From Coprobacillus sp. CAG:605 (GTDB lineage Bacteria; Bacillota_I; Bacilli_A; RF39; UBA660), in assembly GCA_000433255.1 (NCBI GenBank), contig HF998247.1, positions 1,071 through 10,364 of the forward strand: DNA of 9,294 nt. Direction: 5' to 3'. The notes under the pieces were generated by a model that worked only from the letters and a program-made list of their open reading frames with translations, was not told where the DNA came from and ran no database searches. Every line of letters starts with the position of its first letter. The first letter of the stretch is position 1. The translations under genes and the position numbers were made by a program. Below, in pieces: positions 1 to 6,102 of the stretch.

Positions 1-21
1 TCGGCATTAGCCGACCGCCAC

Positions 22-63
22 AAAAGCCTAAATTCCAAACACAATGGAATTTAGACTTTTTTT
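22..63 (+). terminator. Intrinsic terminator of an upstream gene outside the window
   Basis: CTAAATTCC (28-36) pairs perfectly with GGAATTTAG (46-54). The stem extends past one C/A mismatch into AAAAG/CTTTT, the loop is 9 nt, and a run of seven T follows (57-63). It closes whatever is transcribed into the window from the left. The first 20 bases before it are GC-rich compared with the rest but too short to assign. Confidence 0.85.
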
Positions 64-64
64 C

Positions 65-90
65 TTGATATTTGTATATTAAAATATAAT
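65..90 (+). promoter_or_regulatory. Candidate sigma-A promoter for the leader of the glycine-rich protein gene
   Basis: A perfect TATAAT lies at 85-90. The best -35 candidate, TTGATA at 65-70, is only 14 bp upstream, shorter than the usual 16-18. A properly spaced alternative (62-67) matches poorly. If used, transcription would start near 97 and give a 5' leader of about 170 nt. Only a poor alternative (CATAAT at 236-241 with a weak -35) was seen closer to the start codon. Confidence 0.35.
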
Positions 91-99
91 TTGTTAAGG

Positions 100-203
100 C
101 ATAGTGAGAGCAGACTTTTCATATAACTAAATAGTTATGCTTAGATGAAAATGCGGTATTGGGGTGCTACTATTGTACTAATACTATGACATGATATGTC
201 ATA
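100..203 (+). promoter_or_regulatory. Candidate structured 5' leader with nested hairpins and a 19-bp dyad
   Basis: Several inverted repeats lie between the upstream terminator and the glycine-rich protein gene. TTTTCAT (116-122) pairs with ATGAAAA (145-151) and encloses ATAACT (123-128)/AGTTAT (133-138) with an AAAT loop. CATAGT (100-105) is complementary to ACTATG (183-188) and could close a multibranch fold. TATGACAT-GAT-ATGTCATA (185-203) is a perfect dyad with 8-bp arms that shares 185-188 with that closing helix, so the two cannot form together. The dyad could equally be a DNA operator. I do not recognise a known riboswitch class, and no obvious U-tract terminator follows. The rest of 204-264 holds only the ribosome binding site (TGAGGA, 255-260). 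Confidence 0.3.
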
Positions 204-264
204 TAAGAATTATGTTTAAATACTTTTTATTTGATCATAATAAAGATAGAAATATGAGGATAGT

Positions 265-1776
265 ATGGGACATATAAGTACAAGTAAAAAGATTATTTTA
301 AGTGTTTTGGGGATATTACTTATCCTTTCTTTATTAGTGGGTGTTAGTTATGCTTATTATATGGTAAGTGTTTCTCAAACTAATAAGAATGTTGTTAAGT
401 CTTCTTGTTTAAACCTTTCTATTTCTAATGAAGAGAATGTAATAAAGTTAGAAAAACAAATACCTATTATGAATGAAGAAGGTAAGAAATTAACTCCTTA
501 TACTTTTACTATTAATAATGCTTGTAGTTCTATGATGGCTTATAGTCTTAATTTGGAAGAGTTAGAGGGTAGTACTTTAGCATCTAAATATATTATGACG
601 ATGGTTAATGATAAAGACTATGTTAATATGGCTTCTTTAAGTTCTACAGATAATTATTATGCTAATTCAGTGGAATCTAGAGTGCTTGCAACTGGAAGTT
701 TAGGACCAAATGCTAGTATTAATTATTCTTTAAGATTATGGATGGATGAAGATACTCCATTAACTACTGATGCGATGAATAAGTCTTTTAGATCTAAGGT
801 TGTAGTTGTAGCTACTCCAACTAAGACTGTTGATTTTGAGTATACTGGTACTGAACAAACTTTTATTGCCCCGGTTTCTGGTACTTATAAAGTTGAACTT
901 TGGGGAGCACAAGGCGGAGGCAATGACAATGGCTCAATTGGCGGTTTAGGAGGTTATGTTTCTGGTAATATAAATGTAAATCAGAATGAGATGATGTTTT
1001 TCTATATAGGTGGTGTTGGTAATATAAATGGAAGCAATGGTTTAAAATTAAGTAATAATTTCATAAATGAAAAGTTTCCAAATGCTGTTGGCGGTTATAA
1101 TGGTGGCGGTGATTCAGGAAATCAATCAATTTATAATGGCAGTGGTGGTGGTGCTAGTGATGTAAGACTAATAAGTCTTAAAAGTAATAAATTTGATAGT
1201 TTAAAATCTAGAATAATGGTTGCAGCTGGTGGTGGTGGCAGCTCTTATTATACCTCTTCTAATTATGGTCAAGGAGGAATTGCCGGTGGCTTAATTGGCA
1301 GTAATGGCAGTACCATTAAAGATCCAGAAACGAGGTATAGCGGTGGTGGTACTCAAAATGCCATTGGTCATTCTTATGATGAATCTAAAGCTGCTGGTTT
1401 TGGCTTTGGGGGTAGTGCAATTAATAATGCTACTCCTATGAAATTAGTTGTTGCTGGCGGTGGTGGTGGTGGTTATTATGGCGGTGCAGGTGGTGGCGAT
1501 TGGGGTGCTGGTGGAGCCGGCGGGTCGTCATTTATTTCTGGACATAATGGCTGCGACGCTATAAAAGAAGAAAGCATAGAAAACAACATAATTCATACTG
1601 GTCAAAGTATCCATTATTCCGGACTATATTTTACAGATACAGTTATGATAGATGGCGAAGGATATAAATGGACTACTGAAAAAGGCTCTTATACGGGAAT
1701 GCCAACTCATGATGGAACCGGAACAATGAAGGGCAATACTGGTAATGGCTATGCTAGAATAACATATATAGGATGA
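265..1776 (+). CDS. Membrane-anchored or secreted protein with ALK/LTK-like glycine-rich domain
   Basis: A 503-residue exported protein. Residues 1-9 are basic and polar, and residues 10-32 form a hydrophobic helix ending in SYAYY. This may be a signal peptide (possible cleavage after SYA) or an uncleaved anchor. Residues about 35-185 form a Cys-poor, Ser/Asn-rich segment that loosely recalls the start of TasA/camelysin-type proteins; that link is weak. From about residue 188 to the end the pattern matches the bacterial glycine-rich family (Pfam Gly_rich, related to the ALK/LTK extracellular glycine-rich domain): FEYTGTEQTF, then GTYKVELWGAQGG, GGYNGGGD, GGGASDVRL, SRIMVAAGGGG, a GGGGGYYGGAGGG tract, GGSSFISGHNGC and a final GNGYARITYIG. 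It is probably a surface structural or adhesive protein; the role is inferred. The start has TGAGGA 4 nt upstream. It has its own terminator, so it is transcribed separately from the sigma operon. No LPXTG-type sorting motif is visible. Confidence 0.85.
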   Translation: MGHISTSKKIILSVLGILLILSLLVGVSYAYYMVSVSQTNKNVVKSSCLNLSISNEENVIKLEKQIPIMNEEGKKLTPYTFTINNACSSMMAYSLNLEELEGSTLASKYIMTMVNDKDYVNMASLSSTDNYYANSVESRVLATGSLGPNASINYSLRLWMDEDTPLTTDAMNKSFRSKVVVVATPTKTVDFEYTGTEQTFIAPVSGTYKVELWGAQGGGNDNGSIGGLGGYVSGNINVNQNEMMFFYIGGVGNINGSNGLKLSNNFINEKFPNAVGGYNGGGDSGNQSIYNGSGGGASDVRLISLKSNKFDSLKSRIMVAAGGGGSSYYTSSNYGQGGIAGGLIGSNGSTIKDPETRYSGGGTQNAIGHSYDESKAAGFGFGGSAINNATPMKLVVAGGGGGGYYGGAGGGDWGAGGAGGSSFISGHNGCDAIKEESIENNIIHTGQSIHYSGLYFTDTVMIDGEGYKWTTEKGSYTGMPTHDGTGTMKGNTGNGYARITYIG

Positions 1777-1801
1777 AGTATGTAGAGGATACATGCTTTT
1801 T
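1777..1801 (+). terminator. Intrinsic terminator after the glycine-rich protein gene
   Basis: It begins on the base after the TGA stop. AGTATGTA (1777-1784) pairs along all 8 positions with TACATGCT (1790-1797), one being a G-U pair, across a GAGGA loop. A T-run (to 1801) follows. It separates the surface-protein gene from the sigma operon, and it argues against starting the next gene at the ATG at 1773, which lies inside the stop/terminator region. Confidence 0.75.
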
Positions 1802-1825
1802 ATTATGGAACAATGTGGTTAGTAC

Positions 1826-1853
1826 TTTACAAAAAATAAATATATGCTATAAT
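1826..1853 (+). promoter_or_regulatory. Strong sigma-A-type extended -10 promoter of the three-sigma operon
   Basis: The -35 is TTTACA (1826-1831), the spacer is 16 bp, and the -10 is a perfect TATAAT (1848-1853) preceded by TG one base upstream (TGCTATAAT, 1845-1853), an extended -10. The expected start is near 1860, leaving a leader of about 20 nt before the ribosome binding site AAAGGGG (1866-1872). This housekeeping-type promoter suggests the operon is read by the primary sigma factor rather than only by its own products. Confidence 0.75.
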
Positions 1854-1880
1854 AAACAATTACTTAAAGGGGTTTTGTAT

Positions 1881-2762
1881 ATGGAAGAAGTAACAACATT
1901 TAATCAATATATGATTGATATAAGAAATTTAAATAGTAAGATACTAACTAAGGAAGAAGAACAAGAGTTAGGTTATGCCATTTTAAATGGAGATAATAAT
2001 GCTAGAAAAAGATTAATTGAAGCTAATCTAAGATACGTAGTAAAGTTAGCTTCTAAGTATGCTAATATGGGATATCCAATAGAAGAAATAATTCAAGAAG
2101 GCAATAAAGGGTTAGTGTATGCAACATATAAATATGATGTAAGATTGGGAAATACATTCTTAAGTTATGCTACTTGGTGGATTAGAAAAGCTATTAATGA
2201 TTATATTGAAACTAAAAATAGTGTTCTAACATTAAGTTTAGGGATGAAGGACTTAGTAAGACAATATAAGAAAGTATTAAAAGAACTAGAAAAAAGTAAT
2301 GTGGTAATAACTGATAAAATAATGGCTAAGTACTTAAAAGTATCAATAGAAGATATAGAAGTAATAAAAAGATGTATTAATATGCCAGTAGAGTTAGATG
2401 ATGAAGAAAACAATGTTGAATTAAAATATGAAGAAGAATATGACTACATTAGAGATTATTTAGGAAAAGACTTAGACAGGTTATTTATTGATGCTAAATT
2501 AAGTGAGAGAGATATATTTATCTTAAAAGCAAGAAATGGTTATTATGGAGATATCTATACCTACCAAGAGATAGCTAATGTACTTAATGTTAAATTACAA
2601 AGAGTACAGCAAATAGCAACAAATGCCTTAAAGAAAATAAGATTATGCAGAGAAACAGATAAATTAAGTGAATACCTGGATAATCCCAAGGAAGCTTTAG
2701 AAAACTTAAGAATAGAAAGAGAAAAAATAGGACTTAAAAAAGTGAGGAAGATGGTGAGATAA
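1881..2762 (+). CDS. Sigma-70 family RNA polymerase sigma factor, first of three in tandem
   Basis: A 293-residue sigma factor with regions 1.2 to 4.2 but no region 1.1, as in group 2 alternative sigmas. Region 1.2 is about residues 8-41 (LTKEEEQELGYAI). Region 2 is about 42-110 (NLRYVVKLASKY, EEIIQEGNKGL, SYATWWIRKAINDYIE). Region 3 is about 111-165 and region 4 about 203-256 (TYQEIANVLNVKLQRVQQI). It keeps the tandem Trp pair (W99, W100) used by RpoD to open the -10, but the -12-reading positions Q437/T440 of E. coli RpoD become K103/N106. The region 3.0 PVHM motif is SLGM, losing the His. The chosen start has AAAGGGG 8 nt upstream and a promoter just before it. The reading frame extends further upstream to 1773, but that part crosses a terminator and promoter and is not sigma-like. 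The stop overlaps the next start by one base (TAATG), so translation is probably coupled. Confidence 0.9.
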   Translation: MEEVTTFNQYMIDIRNLNSKILTKEEEQELGYAILNGDNNARKRLIEANLRYVVKLASKYANMGYPIEEIIQEGNKGLVYATYKYDVRLGNTFLSYATWWIRKAINDYIETKNSVLTLSLGMKDLVRQYKKVLKELEKSNVVITDKIMAKYLKVSIEDIEVIKRCINMPVELDDEENNVELKYEEEYDYIRDYLGKDLDRLFIDAKLSERDIFILKARNGYYGDIYTYQEIANVLNVKLQRVQQIATNALKKIRLCRETDKLSEYLDNPKEALENLRIEREKIGLKKVRKMVR

Positions 2763-4129
2763 TGGTTAGATATGAGACTTATAATTACTTAGATTATGAA
2801 GAATTTAAATACTTAGAAGATAAAACTAATAGTGAGATGTATCCTAGTAGTAATAAAAGAGAATTTGATATTTTACTTAGAAAGAATATTAGATGGTACT
2901 TAGATAGTACGATAAAAGATGATGAAAAAAGAATAGAATTATTTGATAAGTTTATAAATGTAAATATGAATATTGATGTTAGGAAAACAGAATTTATATT
3001 AAATCAAGTATATAAGCTATTAACGTTTTTAAAGTTTATTAATTATAGTTTAACAGAATATGATGTAGAAAGATTATATAAGAAAAATTATATTATAAAT
3101 GTATTGATGGAAAATATGGCTATTTTAAATTATCGTAAGCCGGGGAAGAGATTAGATAAAGCTTTTAAAAATTCTAATTTTGCAATGTTATGGGATAAAA
3201 TATTAGAAAGAGTTGATTTAGATAGCTTACATATTCCTCAAGAACAAGATAGTTATTATCAGTATTTAAATGAAATTAATTATCGAAAAAATTTAACTTT
3301 AGAAGAAGAACAAGATTTGGGTTATAGAATATTAAATGGCGATAAAGACGCCGTTGATATGTTGGTTAAATCTAACTTAAAATTAGTACTACAACGGGTA
3401 AGAAAATATGCCGGTAGTAAGGTAGATACTTTAGATTTAATTCAAGAGGGTAATATGGGACTTATGGAAGCTGCTAGAAGATTTGATGTTACTAAAGGAT
3501 ATAGATTTTCTACTTATGCTAGTTGGTATATTGAAGCTTATATTAAAAGAAATCTTTATAAGATAATGAATGTTCCTTATCATATGATTAACTTGATTAT
3601 ACCTTATCAATCATATGTAATTACTTATTATAATAAGTATGGAGTAAATCCAACGGATGAAGAAATATTATGTAATACTGACCTTAGTATGGAAGATATT
3701 AAAAAGGTTAGAAATATTTTAGGAAGAGATAGTATTTTAGAGGATGTATCTACGGATATAGACTATAATGCTCTAGAGAAGAAAGAATTAAAAGAAAAGT
3801 TATTGGGGTTAAAAGATAAGTGCGATATTAGTGAGATTGAGTATAAAGCCTTAAGCCTAAGATTAGGAATTGGCTGCAATGAACATACTTATGCAGAGAT
3901 TGCTAAAATAATGAATACATCAAAACAAAGAGTACAACAATTAACTAATAATGCTATATTAAAGTTTAGATTGTGCCAAGAAATTAAGGAATATGCAGTG
4001 TATTTAGATGCTCCAGATGAGGCAGTAGAAAATATTGATAAAATGCAAAGAAAACTAGTTAAACAACATAAGAAATTTGCTAGAAAAATGGGGTATGATG
4101 TTCCTAAAAAGAGGGGTAAACATGAATAG
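2762..4129 (+). CDS. Sigma-70 family sigma factor with a 160-residue N-terminal extension
   Basis: A 455-residue protein, second in the operon. Residues 1-160 are rich in Tyr, Lys, Asp and Asn, probably helical, and match no family I recognise. They do not look like RpoD region 1.1. From about 162 the sigma core follows: region 1.2 (YLNEINYRKNLTLEEEQDLG), region 2 about 201-266 (DLIQEGNMGLMEAARRFD, TYASWYIEAYIKR), region 3 from about 270 with VPYHM preserved, and region 4 about 354-405 (TYAEIAKIMNTSKQRVQQL). The melting pair is W255/Y256. RpoD positions R436, Q437 and T440 correspond to E258, A259 and K262, and the linker between regions 2.4 and 3.0 is about three residues shorter. GAGG/AGGAAG (2744-2750) lies 11 nt upstream of the ATG, rather far; initiation probably relies on the TAATG overlap. 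The start of the third gene lies inside its last codons. Confidence 0.88.
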   Translation: MVRYETYNYLDYEEFKYLEDKTNSEMYPSSNKREFDILLRKNIRWYLDSTIKDDEKRIELFDKFINVNMNIDVRKTEFILNQVYKLLTFLKFINYSLTEYDVERLYKKNYIINVLMENMAILNYRKPGKRLDKAFKNSNFAMLWDKILERVDLDSLHIPQEQDSYYQYLNEINYRKNLTLEEEQDLGYRILNGDKDAVDMLVKSNLKLVLQRVRKYAGSKVDTLDLIQEGNMGLMEAARRFDVTKGYRFSTYASWYIEAYIKRNLYKIMNVPYHMINLIIPYQSYVITYYNKYGVNPTDEEILCNTDLSMEDIKKVRNILGRDSILEDVSTDIDYNALEKKELKEKLLGLKDKCDISEIEYKALSLRLGIGCNEHTYAEIAKIMNTSKQRVQQLTNNAILKFRLCQEIKEYAVYLDAPDEAVENIDKMQRKLVKQHKKFARKMGYDVPKKRGKHE

Positions 4130-4994
4130 TTTATACATGCAAGAAATAAAAGATGAAGACTATGATGTTTTAACTAAGGAAGAAGAACAGCGCCTTGGAT
4201 ATAGAATACTTGAAGGAGATAGTAATGCTCGTAATGAGCTAGTCGCTCATAATTTAAGATATGTTATTAAGATAGTTAGCAAATATAATTTTAAAGAAGA
4301 TTTTAAGGAAGATTTAGTTCAAGCTGGTAATGAGGGGTTATTGTATGCCGCTAGTCATTATGATGTAAGAAGTGGTAATAGATTTTCAACATATGCAACT
4401 AACTGGATAAGATTTTATATTCAAGAGTATATTAATGTGAATAGTAAACCGTATAGACTACCTAAATTGATGTATCAAGATATTAATAAGTATAAAAAAG
4501 TATGTGATGAGTTTAATTATAAATATGGTAGAATGCCTAGTACTTTAGAGTTAATGAAAATAATGCATAAAAGTAAGAAAACTATGGATAGTATTATATT
4601 TCATTATGAAAAGACTAAGGATGTAGATGATTTAGAAAATGTTAGTATACCAGCAAATGAGGAAGAAGTATTTGAACATATAGAACAAAAAGAAATGTCA
4701 GAAGTACTTAGTAATCTATTTGAAAAAGTATGTTTGAAAGATAACGAGATTATGATCCTTAGAATGCTTTATGGATTAGATGGTTATGTTTATAGTGAAG
4801 ATGAAGTAGCAGAGTTTTTACATATTTCAAGACAATGGGTTAATCATTGTAAAGCTATGGCTTTAAGAAAAATAAGATTATCTAAATTTTATAATGACTT
4901 ACTTATTTATAGTGAAAGCCCGATAAAAGCCCAAGAAACACAAAAATTAGAATTAAAGAAGTTTATCGATAAAAGAACTAGGTGGCCGAAGTAG
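4122..4994 (+). CDS. Sigma-70 family sigma factor, third in tandem, most divergent promoter readers
   Basis: A 290-residue sigma factor with region 1.2 (LTKEEEQRLGYRILEGD, about 17-35), region 2 about 36-105 (NLRYVIKIVSKY, EDLVQAGNEGL, TYATNWIRFYIQEYI), region 3 about 106-165 and region 4 about 200-254. It departs most from RpoD. The first melting Trp is Asn (N94, W95), -12 readers Q437/T440 are F98/Q101, the region 3.0 His is lost (YRLPKLM), and the -35 recognition helix reads ISRQWVNHCKAMAL instead of the RERIRQIE-type motif. The ATG at 4122 has AGAGGGG upstream (4110-4116) and overlaps the preceding stop by 8 nt (ATGAATAG). The frame also opens at 4077, but that lies within the upstream gene and lacks a site. 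A 19-nt stretch in region 1.2 (4171-4189) is identical to 1945-1963 in the first gene, supporting duplication. Confidence 0.88.
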   Translation: MNSLYMQEIKDEDYDVLTKEEEQRLGYRILEGDSNARNELVAHNLRYVIKIVSKYNFKEDFKEDLVQAGNEGLLYAASHYDVRSGNRFSTYATNWIRFYIQEYINVNSKPYRLPKLMYQDINKYKKVCDEFNYKYGRMPSTLELMKIMHKSKKTMDSIIFHYEKTKDVDDLENVSIPANEEEVFEHIEQKEMSEVLSNLFEKVCLKDNEIMILRMLYGLDGYVYSEDEVAEFLHISRQWVNHCKAMALRKIRLSKFYNDLLIYSESPIKAQETQKLELKKFIDKRTRWPK

Positions 4995-5024
4995 AAAGAT
5001 TTATCTTATGTGATAAGTCTTTTT
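4995..5024 (+). terminator. Intrinsic terminator of the sigma operon
   Basis: Starting directly after the TAG stop, AAAGATTTATC (4995-5005) pairs with GATAAGTCTTT (5012-5022) with one G-U pair and a 6-nt loop. It is followed by a short T tract. This places the operon end after the third sigma gene. Confidence 0.75.
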
Positions 5025-5028
5025 AATT

Positions 5029-5071
5029 TCAGCCAAAATGTAAAATGAAACTCAGCCAAAATGTAAAATGA
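5029..5071. repeat. Two exact 20-bp direct repeats, possible remnant of an IS end
   Basis: TCAGCCAAAATGTAAAATGA occurs at 5029-5048 and again at 5052-5071, identical over 20 bp with a period of 23 bp. Read on the minus strand each copy is a TCATTTTACATTTTGGCTGA unit. From memory this resembles the repeated units near the ends of IS21-family elements, which carry several terminal repeats. No transposase is in the window and no second end was seen, so the mobile-element reading is weak. A tandem operator for the convergent neighbours is the alternative. Positions 5072-5112 hold only a weak AT-rich hairpin (ATATC/GATAT) that might end the minus-strand transcript. Confidence 0.6.
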
Positions 5072-5112
5072 CTTTCAAAATATCCCAAAGATATGCTAAA
5101 AAAAGAAATGAT

Positions 5113-6036
5113 TTAGTAAGAGATCTTATTACCTTGGTAAGTATCTCTTCTTTTCATTTCTTTATCAATGTCATTTAGAACTACAAATTTCTTTAGAACC
5201 CAGTCAGGTGCAATTAAATCTTCTTTTTTAGGATCCCCAGTAAGACGATGAATCACAATTTCGGGTTTTAATACTTCTAACTGCGAGACAACAATATCGA
5301 TATATTCGTCTTTAGTTAGAAGGTGAAATGGTTTACTAAGATAGATGTCAGCTAGGGGGGTGTTTTTAATTATATGCAACATATGAATTTTAATACCATC
5401 AATATCTAAATCATTAAGAAACTTAGCCGTATTAATCATCATTTCTTTAGTTTCCCCTGGAAGACCGTTAATGATATGGACAACGACTTTGATATTACTT
5501 TCTTTTAATTTTTTAACACAAGTAATAAAGTTATTTAAATCATGACCTCGATTGATATATTTTAGTGTTTCATCATACATTGATTGAAGACCAAGTTCGA
5601 TAGTAAGATTTGTTCTGGTATTTAAGTCTTTAAGATAGTTAAGACATTCTTCATTAATACAATCACTACGGGTAGCAATAGATAATCCAACTAAGTTAGG
5701 CATTTTTAAGATAGGTTCAAACTTGGTTTTTAAGATATTAACTGGGGCATAGGTATTTGTATTAGCTTGAAAGTATCCGATATAATAAGCATCCGGCCAC
5801 TTATGTTCCATAATTTCTTTAACCTCGTTAAACTGAGTTATTAAGTCTAATGATGCATTACCAGCAAAGTCCCCACTACCTAATTTAGAACAAAAAATAC
5901 AACCATTACCATTTATTTTATTAGGGCAACTAAAGTTAGCATTAAGAGAAACTTTAAAAACTTTCTTACCATATTTATGACGATAATAATAGTTTAATGT
6001 ATGATATCTTTTATTATCTAAAGAGTATTTAAACAT
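5113..6036 (-). CDS. ytqA: TIGR01212-family radical SAM protein (YtqA/MnmL-like)
   Basis: A 307-residue cytosolic radical SAM enzyme. The 4Fe-4S ligands are C37, C46 and C49 (SCPNKINGNGCIFC), the spaced cysteine pattern of this family. Other family blocks follow in order: YFQANTNTYAP (88-98), IATRSDC (120-126), ELGLQS (147-152), INRGHD (161-166) and HIINGLPGE (187-195). Length fits the family (about 310-320). In Bacillus subtilis the homologue YtqA (MnmL) is tied to converting cmnm5s2U to nm5s2U at the tRNA wobble position, with the methyltransferase YtqB (MnmM) encoded next to it. No such methyltransferase lies beside this gene, so the tRNA role here is by homology only. The start has AAGGAAGTG (6042-6050 on the complement) about 5-7 nt upstream. 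It converges with the sigma operon and diverges from the GH31-like gene. Confidence 0.9.
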   Translation of the reverse strand: MFKYSLDNKRYHTLNYYYRHKYGKKVFKVSLNANFSCPNKINGNGCIFCSKLGSGDFAGNASLDLITQFNEVKEIMEHKWPDAYYIGYFQANTNTYAPVNILKTKFEPILKMPNLVGLSIATRSDCINEECLNYLKDLNTRTNLTIELGLQSMYDETLKYINRGHDLNNFITCVKKLKESNIKVVVHIINGLPGETKEMMINTAKFLNDLDIDGIKIHMLHIIKNTPLADIYLSKPFHLLTKDEYIDIVVSQLEVLKPEIVIHRLTGDPKKEDLIAPDWVLKKFVVLNDIDKEMKRRDTYQGNKISY

Positions 6037-6048
6037 AGAATCACTTCC

Positions 6049-6077
6049 TTGATTATTCTATCTAATTTTGATATACT
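6049..6077 (+). promoter_or_regulatory. Sigma-A-type promoter of the GH31-like gene
   Basis: TTGATT (6049-6054) and TATACT (6072-6077) are separated by 17 bp. Transcription would start near 6084, giving a leader of about 19 nt that contains AGAGGGG (6092-6098). Its hexamers sit directly next to those of the minus-strand candidate. Confidence 0.6.
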
Positions 6078-6083
6078 TGTAAA
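6055..6083 (-). promoter_or_regulatory. Candidate promoter of the ytqA-like gene, minus strand
   Basis: On the minus strand, TTTACA (6083-6078) and TAGAAT (6060-6055) are separated by exactly 17 bp. The predicted start would be near 6048, inside the AAGGAAGTG ribosome binding site, leaving almost no leader. Either the leader is extremely short or the true start lies elsewhere, so confidence is moderate to low. Confidence 0.4.
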
Positions 6084-6102
6084 TAGAAAGTAGAGGGGTA
6101 TG

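Noticed and set aside
1..20. GC-rich start with a small hairpin (TCGGC/GCCGA), possibly the end of an RNA gene or of a coding region
   Set aside because: Too short to tell. It does not show a T-arm or other tRNA feature, and one frame stays open to a TAG inside the terminator, so no assignment is justified.
895..1530. Glycine-codon-rich stretch considered as a DNA tandem repeat or phase-variable tract
   Set aside because: GGT/GGC runs are interrupted and irregular, follow the protein family pattern, and show no fixed-length repeat unit.
1773..1880. Upstream extension of the first sigma gene to the ATG at 1773
   Set aside because: This stretch contains the terminator of the previous gene and a strong promoter, has no ribosome binding site, and its translation is not sigma-like. 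The ATG at 1881 has a well-spaced AAAGGGG.
2201..2413. Minus-strand reading frame of 70 codons
   Set aside because: It lies wholly within the first sigma gene, has no recognisable protein features, and is a frame shadow.
4077..4121. Upstream start for the third sigma gene
   Set aside because: The extra 15 residues lie in the coding region of the second gene without a ribosome binding site. The ATG at 4122 has AGAGGGG and the usual stop/start overlap.
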